Source: Actinoplanes lobatus (GTDB lineage: Bacteria > Actinomycetota > Actinomycetes > Mycobacteriales > Micromonosporaceae). From it: DNA of 64,000 nt. The position numbers and the translations under genes were made by a program. The DNA is taken from assembly GCF_014205215.1 (NCBI RefSeq), contig NZ_JACHNC010000001.1, positions 6,568,501 through 6,632,500 of the forward strand, read 5' to 3'. Positions 8,398 to 16,359 of the stretch are shown here, one piece after another; positions within the stretch are counted from its first letter, which is position 1; each line of letters starts with the position of its first letter. The notes under the pieces were generated by a model. The model was not told where the DNA came from. It ran no database searches and worked only from the letters and a program-made list of their open reading frames with translations.

Positions 8398-9495
8398 TCA
8401 GGCCGTCGGCTGGTCGGTGCAGAACACCGCCTGGATCAGGCCGCCCAGTGCCTGGGGGAACACCTCTGCCGGGTCGAGGTCCCTGGTGGTCAGTGAAGCG
8501 GTGAGGGTCTTGCGGCCGTCGGGTGTGCTGATCATCAGTGCCCCGTAGCCGCCGGGGGCGCCGCCGTTGTGGTGAACGATGGTGCCGTTGCCCGGGCCCA
8601 GATCCTGCACCCACAAACCGAGGCCGAGGTTGAACTTGCCGTGCGGGGTGAGCATCTCGGCCAGCAGCGGGGCCGGCAGCAGCCTGCCGCCCAGCAGCGC
8701 GGCGATGAAGGTGCTGAGGTCGCCGGCGGTCGTGATCAGGTCACCGGCGCCGGCCAGCAGGGTCGGGTTCTGGCGGCTGACGTCGACCACCTTCCACTCG
8801 TCGCCGTCCTGGTAGCGGTAGTAGCCGTGGGCATGCGCCCCGGGCAGGTCCGGCGAGGTGGACGACACCACGGTGGCCTTCAACCCGAGCGGCCCGAGGA
8901 TCCGCTGCTGCGTCTCCTCGGCGTACGAGCGCCCGGTGACCCTCTCGATCAGCAGCAGGGCCAGCGTGTAGTTGGTGTTGGCATAGCTCTGGTCGGTGCC
9001 CGGCTCGAACCGCGCCGGCTTGGTCAGCGCGAACCGCACCAGTTCCACGGGCCGGTAGGTGTGGAACCGGTTGTCCACCCAGTCCTTGCCCCCGGACGGG
9101 AGCCCCATCCGGAACGTTCCGTCGGCGTCGGGCTCGCCGGTGTAGTTGTACAGCCCGCTGGTGTGCCGCAGCAGCATCCGGACGGTGATCCGCTCGTCCA
9201 GCCCGAGCTCGGGAAGGTGGCCGGCCACCGCGTCGTCCAGTCCGAGCCTGCCCTCGGCCACCAGCTGGAGCACCAGGGTCGCGGTGAACGTCTTGATCAC
9301 GCTGCCCGCCCAGACCTGTCCATCGGCCGGTGGCCCGGCGGTCTCGCCCAGCCTGTTCACTCCGGCGCGGCCGACCCAGTCGCCCTGGTCGTCGTGGATG
9401 CGCATCTCCGCGCTGCCGAAGCCGGCGTCCACGAAGGTCTCCAGGATCTGCTGGAGTTCCGGACGCTCCTGGCCGGTGGTGTCGGACTTCTGCAT
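8398..9495 (-). CDS. Serine hydrolase of the class C beta-lactamase family
   Basis: 365 residues. The penicillin-binding fold is shown by SVIK at 65-68 (nucleophile Ser and general-base Lys), SYANTNY near 170 (the Tyr-x-Asn motif) and HNGGAPGGY near the C-terminus (the KTG-equivalent). Enzymes of this family include D-alanyl-D-alanine peptidases, esterases and amidases, so resistance to beta-lactams should not be assumed. No signal peptide is present at the chosen start, which has an ideal GAGGAGAG upstream, so the enzyme appears cytoplasmic. It is a single gene convergent with LysR. Confidence 0.87.
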   Translation of the reverse strand: MQKSDTTGQERPELQQILETFVDAGFGSAEMRIHDDQGDWVGRAGVNRLGETAGPPADGQVWAGSVIKTFTATLVLQLVAEGRLGLDDAVAGHLPELGLDERITVRMLLRHTSGLYNYTGEPDADGTFRMGLPSGGKDWVDNRFHTYRPVELVRFALTKPARFEPGTDQSYANTNYTLALLLIERVTGRSYAEETQQRILGPLGLKATVVSSTSPDLPGAHAHGYYRYQDGDEWKVVDVSRQNPTLLAGAGDLITTAGDLSTFIAALLGGRLLPAPLLAEMLTPHGKFNLGLGLWVQDLGPGNGTIVHHNGGAPGGYGALMISTPDGRKTLTASLTTRDLDPAEVFPQALGGLIQAVFCTDQPTA

Positions 9496-9678
9496 CGTGC
9501 TCTCCTCAGGTCGGTTCCCGCTGGCGGGGGCGGATGTCGTGGATGTCGTCGTTGAGCTGTTCACGAGAGCCACGATCGCCTGCCGCTCTGACACCGGACG
9601 GCCATCGCTCTGACACGGCCTCTGACACGGCGCCCGCGACCGTTGCCGTCTCCTCGCGAACGCCGGACGGGCGCTGCG

Positions 9679-9692
9679 TGGAACCGCTCCCA
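9679..9692. promoter_or_regulatory. CebR/CelR-like box upstream of the GH5 gene
   Basis: TGGAACCGCTCCCA matches 12 of 14 bases of TGGGAGCGCTCCCA. It lies about 195 bases upstream of the cellulase start in a 391-base gap with no gene. Together with the box at the GH9 start it suggests cellobiose-type control of both cellulases. Confidence 0.45.
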
Positions 9693-9730
9693 TTGACCGG
9701 TCTGGATGTTACTTGTAGGGTGCCGAGGCA

Positions 9731-9760
9731 GAAACTTTCGTAGTTCACCGCGAAAGTATC
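9731..9760. promoter_or_regulatory. Tandem GAAAnTTTC-type sites upstream of the GH5 gene
   Basis: GAAACTTTC at 9731 and GAAAGTATC at 9752, start to start 21 bp, about two helical turns. The same palindrome recurs at the GH43/binding-protein promoter, next to a lacI gene. It is the most likely operator family for that LacI protein. Confidence 0.5.
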
Positions 9761-9886
9761 CCGCCCGGAGAAGTGCCCCTTACTGCTTCTCCTGAAGGCC
9801 TCGCGTTCAGCTCGCCATCGCATGTGCACCGTTCTTGAGGCACTTCCTCCGGCCGGCCGAAGAACCACGACAAGAGGAAGAACCTC

Positions 9887-11947
9887 ATGAACGTGCGGAG
9901 CACACGAAGAACGCGATCGCGCGCGGGTCTGGTCGCCGTCCTCGCGGCCGTCCTGCTGGTCGCGGGCGTGACGACGGCGACCAGCGCGCAGGCGGCCACC
10001 GGCTGCCGGGTGACGTACGCGGTCTCGGCGCAATGGTCCGGTGGGTTCACCGCCGACGTGCGGGTTACCAACCTGGGTGATTCGATCACCGGCTGGAATC
10101 TGGGCTGGACGTTCGCCTCCGGGCAGCGGGTGACGCAGGCCTGGAACGCGACGGTCAGTACCGCCGGTGACCGGGTGACCGCGACCAACGCGGCCTGGAA
10201 CGCGAGCGTCTCCACCGGCGCGACCGTCTCGTTCGGATTCAACGGGTCCTGGTCCGGCGGCAATCCGGTGCCGGAGTCGTTCGACCTCAACGGCGTCGCC
10301 TGCACCGGCACTGTGGGCGGGTCACCGAGCCCGTCGGCGTCGGCGTCGCCGCGCCCGGCCGATCCCCAGGCCACGGTGGCCGCGATGCAGCCGGGATGGA
10401 ACCTCGGCAACACCCTCGACGCGATTCCCGACGAGACGGCCTGGGGCAACCCGCTCACCACCCAGGCACTGCTGCGGCACGTCAAGGCGCAGGGCTACAA
10501 CAGCATCCGGATCCCGGTCACCTGGAGCAACCACCACGGCGGCGCCCCGGATTACACCATCGACGCCGCCTGGCTGAGCCGGGTGCGGCAGATCGTCGAC
10601 TGGTCCCTCGCCGAAGGGCTCTACGTGATGATCAATCTGCATCACGACTCGTGGCAGTGGATCAATGCGTATCCGTCCGACCGTACAGTCGTGTTGAACC
10701 GGTACACCCGGCTGTGGACGCAGATCAGCGCGGCGTTCCGTGACCACTCCGGCAAGCTGGTGTTCGAGAGCATCAACGAGCCACAGTTCACCGGCACCTC
10801 CGGTGACGAGCAGAACTACCAGGTGCTGCACGAACTCAACGCCGCCTTCGTCGACCTGGTGCGCGCCTCGGGCGGCGGCAACGCCACCCGGCTGCTGGTG
10901 CTGCCGACCCTCTACACCAACGCCGACCAGGGCCGCCTCGACGCGCTGACCGCGAGCTTCGACGAGCTGGACGATGCGAACCTGGCAGCGACCGTGCACT
11001 TCTACGGATACTGGCCGTTCAGCGTCAACATCGCCGGCGGCACCCGCTACGACGCGACCGTCGAGCAGGACCTGATCGGCACGTTCGACCGCGTCAAGAC
11101 CACGTTCGCGGACCGGGGCATCCCCGTGATCATCGGCGAGTGGGCGCTGCTCAACTGGGACCACAACCGGCCCGGAATCATCGAGCGCGGTGAGTTCCTC
11201 AAGTTTCTCGACGCCGTCGGCTACCACGCCCGTACCCGAGGGCTGACCACGATGCTGTGGGACGCCGGTCAGTTCCTGAACCGGACCGAGCTGCGCTGGC
11301 GGGACCAGGGAGTCCACGACACGATCCGGGCGAGCTGGACCACCCGGTCCGGTACGGCCTCCTCGGACCAGGTGTATCTGCCGCGGACCGGCACGATCAC
11401 CGGCAGGACGCTGACGCTCAACCTGAACGGCCTCACCTTCCAGGGGCTGCGCCAAGGGAGTGCCGATCTCGTCCAGGGCGTCGACTACACCCTGTCCGGG
11501 AACATGCTGACGCTGACCGCGGCAGCGCTCACCCGGTTGGCCGGAAACCGCGCCTACGGTGTGAACGCGACAATCGAAGCCCGGTTCTCCGGCGGGGTGC
11601 CCTGGCCGGTCAGCATCATCACCGCCGACCCTCCGGTGCAGGCCGCCGCCACCGGGACGACCGGCTCCTTCGCCGTCCCGACCCAGTTCCGGGGCGATCA
11701 GCTGGCCACCATGGAGGCGAGGTACGCCGACGGCAGCAACGCCGGACCCGCGAACTGGACACCGTTCAAGGAGTTCTGGACGCACTTCCAGCCCGACTAC
11801 GCCGCCGGCGCGATCCTGCTCAAACCGGAGTTCTTCGCCGAGGTGAACGACGGAGCCGTCACGTTGACCTTCCACTTCTGGAGCGGCACGCAGGCCGCCT
11901 ACCGGATCACGAAGTCCGGTACGACCGTGACCGGCGCCGTCGGCTGA
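9887..11947 (+). CDS. Secreted CBM2-GH5-X2 endoglucanase
   Basis: Endo-1,4-beta-glucanase, 686 residues. Signal peptide 1-36 (basic start, hydrophobic core, AQA-A). Residues 38-140 are a family 2 cellulose-binding module with its surface Trp pattern and Cys pair (CRVTYAVSAQWSGGF ... NGVACTG). A Ser/Pro linker is at 145-160. The GH5 barrel runs about 165-485, with INLHHDSW, acid/base Glu298 in INEPQF and nucleophile Glu418 in IIGEWALLN. The C-terminal 200 residues carry an X2-type Ig domain (SDQVYLPRTGTITG) and another beta module. GAGGAAG precedes the ATG. Upstream lie one CebR-like box and two GAAAnTTTC sites. It is the only enzyme here with a dedicated cellulose-binding module. Confidence 0.93.
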   Translation: MNVRSTRRTRSRAGLVAVLAAVLLVAGVTTATSAQAATGCRVTYAVSAQWSGGFTADVRVTNLGDSITGWNLGWTFASGQRVTQAWNATVSTAGDRVTATNAAWNASVSTGATVSFGFNGSWSGGNPVPESFDLNGVACTGTVGGSPSPSASASPRPADPQATVAAMQPGWNLGNTLDAIPDETAWGNPLTTQALLRHVKAQGYNSIRIPVTWSNHHGGAPDYTIDAAWLSRVRQIVDWSLAEGLYVMINLHHDSWQWINAYPSDRTVVLNRYTRLWTQISAAFRDHSGKLVFESINEPQFTGTSGDEQNYQVLHELNAAFVDLVRASGGGNATRLLVLPTLYTNADQGRLDALTASFDELDDANLAATVHFYGYWPFSVNIAGGTRYDATVEQDLIGTFDRVKTTFADRGIPVIIGEWALLNWDHNRPGIIERGEFLKFLDAVGYHARTRGLTTMLWDAGQFLNRTELRWRDQGVHDTIRASWTTRSGTASSDQVYLPRTGTITGRTLTLNLNGLTFQGLRQGSADLVQGVDYTLSGNMLTLTAAALTRLAGNRAYGVNATIEARFSGGVPWPVSIITADPPVQAAATGTTGSFAVPTQFRGDQLATMEARYADGSNAGPANWTPFKEFWTHFQPDYAAGAILLKPEFFAEVNDGAVTLTFHFWSGTQAAYRITKSGTTVTGAVG

Positions 11948-11952
11948 CATCG

Positions 11953-11990
11953 AGCGCGGCCGCGCTGACCTTCGTCGTGGCGGCCGCGCT
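11953..11990. terminator. Bidirectional hairpin terminator
   Basis: Perfect 11-bp arms (AGCGCGGCCGC / GCGGCCGCGCT) around a 16-base loop, between the convergent GH5 and solute-binding protein genes. Confidence 0.75.
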
Positions 11991-12014
11991 TCACCCGTAC
12001 CCGATGAATGGGTT

Positions 12015-13676
12015 TTATCGCCCGGCCTCGGACAACGCCTTCGCGAGCAGGGCACGCGCCTGCTCGCCGCCGTTCTCGCGCCACTCCCGGACGATCGCGT
12101 CCACGTCGGAGAGCGGGCGGCGGCCGCGCAGCACATCGGTGAACTTCTCCTCGAACGGCACCGCGCCGGCCTTGTACGCCGTAGGCATCTCCAGCTTCAG
12201 CCCCTCCCACGGGTCGCGCTCCAGGTATCGCACGATGCTGTTGGAGTATGTGAGCACGTCCCAAACGTAGTTCGGGGTGTCGGGGAACGGGCCGACCGAC
12301 GGGTTCCGGCCGCTGATGAAGAAGTACTGGTTCACATTCTCCGTCAGGGCCAGAGGGGTCCGGACCGGCCCGTCCGGTGTCGCGGTGTGGTGCTTGCCGG
12401 TGACGCCGTAGTCGCGCAGCTGTGCTTCGGCGGTGCCGAGCGGGGCCGAGCACCAGTTGATGATCCGCAGCAGTTCGTCGACCCGGTCGGGGGAGAGGTC
12501 CTTGCGGAGGAAGGTGTAGGAGATCGGCTGGTCGGCGCCCCAGACCAGCGGATCGCCGCCGGCGGCGGCGAAGACCGGCACCGGCTGGAAGTTCACCTTC
12601 GGGTTGATCTTCTGTTGCCTCGCCTGTGCCGCCTGCCAGAATCCGAGGCCGGCCTGTGCGAAGACGATGGCGCCGGAGGCGAACAGCTGGTCCTGGTCGG
12701 CGCCCTTGCTGGCGGCCAGGGCAGGGTGGACCAGCCCGTCGCGGTAGATCTTCGTCATCACCTCGAGGGCCTGCCGGTACTCGGGTGTTTCGTATTTGAA
12801 CTCCGGTGTCCGGTCCGAAGTCAGGCGCCAGCCACCTTTGGCGCCAGGCACCCGGTGGTACATCTGCATCATCGCGAAGAGGTCGCTGAACGCCCACACG
12901 CCGCGGGCCGGGTCGGTGATCTCCTTGCCGAGGGCCAGCAGCTCGTCGAGGCCGGCCGGCATCGCGCTCCCGCGTGCGTCCAGCAGATCTTTGCGGGTGA
13001 ACAGGGCGTAGGGGAACGGGGTGTCGGCGGGGTTGGGGATCGCGAACAGGCGCCCGTTCCACACCGCGTTGCGCCAGGCGGCGGTGGGGAAGGAGCCGAG
13101 CATGGGGTACGAGCGGACCGCCTCGCCCCGCAGCCGATCGGTGAGGTCGGTGAACAGCAGTTGGGTGGCCTGGGCGAACCGTGGGATCTTCTCGATCTCC
13201 CAGCCCGGTACGCACAGCAGCTCGGGCACGTCGCGGGCGCCGAGCATGGCGTTGAGCTTGTCGGCGTAGGTGTTGCCGTCCTGGACGGTGAACTCGACCG
13301 GCGTACCGAGTTCGGCGTTGACCGCCTGGAGGTAGGCGCTGCGTGCCGTGCCGGGTGGTGCCGGGCCCCAGACCGGGGTCATCGCGGTGATCGGCTGTCC
13401 GCTCGTGCCGGGTTTGCCGGGGATCGCGTCGATCAGGTCGGTGGGGTAGCGGGTGTAGCCGTCGGGCACCGGGCGGGTGCCGAGGATGTCGGGCTTCACG
13501 CCTATGGCGAGATCCTGCTGAGCCGGCAGGATCGCGTCGAACGCGTTCAGGTTCTGTGCGGTGCCGGATCCGGCCGGGCTCTTGCTGCACCCGGTGAGCA
13601 GGGAGCCGGCGGTGGTGGTGGCCGCGCCGAGGGCCAGCAGTTCGAGGAAGGCCCGTCGTGAGGGTGGGGATGCCAT
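12015..13676 (-). CDS. Sugar ABC transporter substrate-binding lipoprotein (orphan)
   Basis: 553 residues. The N-terminus has twin arginines (SRRAFLELL) and a lipobox (LLTGC), so it is a membrane-anchored extracellular lipoprotein, possibly Tat-exported. The rest fits a large group 1, LplA-like oligosaccharide-binding protein (NAMLGARDVPELLC, YRQALEVMTKIYRDGLVHP). Such proteins feed a two-permease importer that shares the MsiK-type ATPase in actinomycetes, but no permease genes are adjacent; they are absent or elsewhere. It is divergent from the GH43 gene, and the 159-base gap holds GAAAnTTTC operators, so it probably takes up xylan- or arabinoxylan-derived oligosaccharides. GGGAGAA precedes the ATG. 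Confidence 0.88.
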   Translation of the reverse strand: MASPPSRRAFLELLALGAATTTAGSLLTGCSKSPAGSGTAQNLNAFDAILPAQQDLAIGVKPDILGTRPVPDGYTRYPTDLIDAIPGKPGTSGQPITAMTPVWGPAPPGTARSAYLQAVNAELGTPVEFTVQDGNTYADKLNAMLGARDVPELLCVPGWEIEKIPRFAQATQLLFTDLTDRLRGEAVRSYPMLGSFPTAAWRNAVWNGRLFAIPNPADTPFPYALFTRKDLLDARGSAMPAGLDELLALGKEITDPARGVWAFSDLFAMMQMYHRVPGAKGGWRLTSDRTPEFKYETPEYRQALEVMTKIYRDGLVHPALAASKGADQDQLFASGAIVFAQAGLGFWQAAQARQQKINPKVNFQPVPVFAAAGGDPLVWGADQPISYTFLRKDLSPDRVDELLRIINWCSAPLGTAEAQLRDYGVTGKHHTATPDGPVRTPLALTENVNQYFFISGRNPSVGPFPDTPNYVWDVLTYSNSIVRYLERDPWEGLKLEMPTAYKAGAVPFEEKFTDVLRGRRPLSDVDAIVREWRENGGEQARALLAKALSEAGR

Positions 13677-13734
13677 GGGTTCTCCCGTCCATGCCGGCCC
13701 AGCTTCTTTCGCGACACCGGACCCGCCTGGGATA

Positions 13735-13810
13735 GAAACTTTCGAATGTCTGGCGGAAACGTAGCATGGTCATTGATCGAGATCCATGATTGAATGATCG
13801 GAAAGTTTCG
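13735..13810. promoter_or_regulatory. Cluster of GAAAnTTTC operators between binding protein and GH43
   Basis: GAAACTTTCG at 13735-13744, a half-match GAAACGTAG at 13756 (start to start 21 bp, as at the GH5 gene), and GAAAGTTTCG at 13801-13810, which lies in the leader of GH43. The sites sit between divergent sugar-uptake and xylosidase genes, with a lacI gene immediately downstream. GAAA-N-TTTC and CGAA-N-TTCG palindromes are known at Streptomyces xylanase genes. Confidence 0.6.
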
Positions 13811-13835
13811 CTGCGAAGTGGGAGAAGAAGACCGG

Positions 13836-15320
13836 ATGACCTTCACCAACCCGGTGATCGCCGGCATGCATCCGGACCCCAGCGTCTGCCGCGTCGGCGA
13901 CGACTACTACCTCGCCTGCTCCAGCTTCGAGTACTTTCCCGGCGTACCGATCTTCCACAGCCGCGACCTGGTCGGCTGGGAGCAGATCGGCAACGCCCTG
14001 GACCGCCCCGGACAGCTGGCCCTGCCGCCGGACACCCCCTCCTCGGGCGGCGTCTACGCGCCGACACTGCGCCACCACGACGGACGGTTCTGGCTGATCA
14101 CCACCAACGTCGCACCCGGCGGCGGCACCATGATCTTCACCGCGGACGACGCCGGCGGCCCCTGGTCGGATCCGATCCCGGTGCCGGGCATCGGCATCGA
14201 CCCCGACCTCGCCTGGGACGACGACGGCAACTGCTGGTGCACCTACGCCGGCATCTCCCAGGTGCGCCTCGACCCCACCACCGGCCGAACCCTCGACGGC
14301 CCGCACCGCCTGTGGTCCGGCGGCCCGCACGCCCTGGCGCCGGAAGCCCCGCACCTCTACCGGATCGGCGACCACTGGTACCTGCTGATCGCCGAAGGCG
14401 GAACCGAACGGGGACACGCCATCTCGGTCGCCCGCGCCACCTCACCGAACGGGCCGTTCGAGCCCTGCCCGGCGAACCCGATCCTGACCCACCGGGGCAG
14501 TAACCTGCCCATCCAGAACACCGGCCACGCCGACCTCGTACAGGGGCCCGACGGCTCCTGGTGGATGGTCCTGCTCGGAGTGCGGCCCGGCGGCGGAACC
14601 CCCGGCTGGCACGTGCTCGGCCGGGAGACCTACCTGGTGCCCGTGACCTGGACGGACGGATGGCCGGTGCCCGGCGACCTCGTACCCGACATGACCGCAC
14701 CCTGGCCCGTGAAACCACCGGCCCTGCCACCGGCCCGCGACGACTTCGACGACCCCGAACTGCATCCCCGGTGGATCTCGGTGCGATCCCGGCCCGCCGG
14801 AAGCTGGTCCACCAAGGAAACCCCCGGCTGGCTCGCGCTGCACGCCCGCGGTCCCTCCCTCGACAATCCCGGCGTCACCTTCGTCGGCCGGCGCCAGCAA
14901 CATCCCTCCTGCCGGGTACGGGTCCTGCTCGATCCCGGGGCGGGGCGTGGGGGCCTGGCCGTACGCCTCGACGAACGTCACCACTACGAGCTGGAGGCCG
15001 GTGACGGCATCGTGCGGGTCACCGCCCGCCTCGGCTCCGTGCTGCACACCGTGACCACCAGACCGCTGCCGGCCGGACCGCTCCGGCTGCGCATCGACGT
15101 CATCGCCACCCCCGACGGCCACTGGCACCCCACGCAAGGGCCGGACGAACTGCACCTCGGGATCGAGACCGCGGACGGTACGTTCCAGACGCTGGCCCAG
15201 CTCGACGGGCGATATCTGTCGACCGAGGTGGCCGGTGGCTTCACCGGCCGCGTGATCGGCATGTTCGCCACCACGGGTACGGTCCTGTTCGACTGGTTCG
15301 ACTACGAGCCGATCCGGTGA
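13836..15320 (+). CDS. GH43 beta-xylosidase / arabinofuranosidase-type enzyme
   Basis: 494 residues, cytoplasmic (no signal peptide). The five-bladed propeller begins with FTNPVIAGMHPDPSVCRVG; Asp14 is the general base. FEYFPGVPIFHSRDL, IGIDPDLAWDDDG (pKa-modulating Asp) and ALAPEAPHLYRI (general-acid Glu) complete the GH43 active-site set. From about residue 300 a beta-sandwich follows (FDDPELHPRWISVR), as in the xylosidase C-terminal domain. It would split xylo-oligosaccharides brought in by the binding protein encoded across the divergent promoter. I chose the ATG after GGGAGAAG; an in-frame ATG 14 codons upstream would place the operator inside the gene. It is 10 bases upstream of lacI and forms an operon with it. 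Confidence 0.9.
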   Translation: MTFTNPVIAGMHPDPSVCRVGDDYYLACSSFEYFPGVPIFHSRDLVGWEQIGNALDRPGQLALPPDTPSSGGVYAPTLRHHDGRFWLITTNVAPGGGTMIFTADDAGGPWSDPIPVPGIGIDPDLAWDDDGNCWCTYAGISQVRLDPTTGRTLDGPHRLWSGGPHALAPEAPHLYRIGDHWYLLIAEGGTERGHAISVARATSPNGPFEPCPANPILTHRGSNLPIQNTGHADLVQGPDGSWWMVLLGVRPGGGTPGWHVLGRETYLVPVTWTDGWPVPGDLVPDMTAPWPVKPPALPPARDDFDDPELHPRWISVRSRPAGSWSTKETPGWLALHARGPSLDNPGVTFVGRRQQHPSCRVRVLLDPGAGRGGLAVRLDERHHYELEAGDGIVRVTARLGSVLHTVTTRPLPAGPLRLRIDVIATPDGHWHPTQGPDELHLGIETADGTFQTLAQLDGRYLSTEVAGGFTGRVIGMFATTGTVLFDWFDYEPIR

Positions 15321-15330
15321 GGGAGGACCA

Positions 15331-16359
15331 GTGACCGAACATCCGCCGACCGACACCGTCAAGCCGGTCACCATCTCCTACATCGCGCAGACCGCCGGTG
15401 TCTCCATCCCGACCGTCTCCAAGGTGATCAACGGCCGTTCCGGTGTCGCCGCCGAGACCCGGGCCCGCGTCGAAGCCCTGATCAGCCAGTACGGCTACCG
15501 AAAGTCCAACCCGGTCCAGCGCACCAACCTCATGGAACTGGTCGTCGACGACCTCGAACACATGTGGGGCCTCGAGATCATCCGCGGCGTGCAGCACGTC
15601 GTCCGCGAGCACCGCGTCGGCCTGGTGCTCACCGAGTTCGGCCCCGACCGCAACACGATCCGCTACTGGATCGACGACACCATCGCCCGCCGGCCCGACT
15701 GCATCGTCACGGTCGCCCAGCTCTCCGACACCGAGCAGAACCAGCTCCGCGCGCGGGGCATCCCGTTCGTCGTACTGGATCCGGCGAGCGAATTCCCCGA
15801 GGACGTCCCGTTCGTCGGCGCGACCAACTGGGCCGGCGGCCGCTCGGCCACCCGTCACCTGGCCGGGCTCGGGCACCGCGACATCGCCATGATCAGCGGC
15901 CCGGGGCACCTCTACTGCCAGGCGCGGGTGGACGGGCACCGCTCCGCCCTACAGGCTGCCGGCCTGCCGATACGCGACCACGACATCATCCGCGCGCCGC
16001 TCACCGAGGACGGCGGTCACGGCACCGCCCTGGAACTTCTGAACCGGCCTCAGCGGCCCACCGCGATCTTCGCGGGCAACGACCTGCAAGCGGTCGGCGT
16101 CTACCGGGCGGCACGTGAACGCGGACTGCGAATCCCGGACGATCTGAGCGTGGTCGGATTCGACGACCTGCCGATCGCCGCGATGATCGACCCCGGGTTG
16201 ACCACCGTGCACCAGCCGCTCACCGAGATGGCCATGGCCGCTACCGAGTTGGCCCTCGCCCTCGGCCGCGGCGAACCCGTCTCACAGACGGGCATCGAGC
16301 TCGCGACGAAACTCGTCATTCGCGGAAGCACCGCTCCCAGGGCCCCGGCAAAGTCGTGA
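15331..16359 (+). CDS. LacI-family regulator of the xylan genes, 3' end rewritten by an IS
   Basis: 342 residues. The helix-turn-helix and hinge helix are at 12-60 (TISYIAQTAGVSIPTVSKVI), followed by a periplasmic-binding-protein-like sensor (VTVAQLSD, FAGNDLQAVGVYRAARERGL, VVGFDDLPIAAMIDPGLTTV). GTG start with GGGAGGA upstream, 10 bases after GH43. The last seven residues (PRAPAKS) are encoded by the left end of the ISAs1 element. Joining the sequence across the insertion gives ...STAPPIG and a TAG stop, so the original was 339 residues and the change is probably harmless. Likely represses the binding-protein, GH43 and perhaps GH5 genes through GAAAnTTTC sites, relieved by a xylo- or arabino-oligosaccharide. 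Confidence 0.88.
   Translation: MTEHPPTDTVKPVTISYIAQTAGVSIPTVSKVINGRSGVAAETRARVEALISQYGYRKSNPVQRTNLMELVVDDLEHMWGLEIIRGVQHVVREHRVGLVLTEFGPDRNTIRYWIDDTIARRPDCIVTVAQLSDTEQNQLRARGIPFVVLDPASEFPEDVPFVGATNWAGGRSATRHLAGLGHRDIAMISGPGHLYCQARVDGHRSALQAAGLPIRDHDIIRAPLTEDGGHGTALELLNRPQRPTAIFAGNDLQAVGVYRAARERGLRIPDDLSVVGFDDLPIAAMIDPGLTTVHQPLTEMAMAATELALALGRGEPVSQTGIELATKLVIRGSTAPRAPAKS
16328..16355. repeat. Left target duplication and IRL of the ISAs1 element
   Basis: Target duplicate GCACCGCTCC at 16328-16337, then the 18-bp terminal repeat CAGGGCCCCGGCAAAGTC at 16338-16355. The repeat is inside the lacI coding frame and supplies its present stop codon just beyond. Confidence 0.92.

Noticed and set aside
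8398..9495. Beta-lactam resistance gene
   Set aside because: The motifs fit the broad class C-like serine hydrolase family; there is no signal peptide, and substrate cannot be read from sequence.
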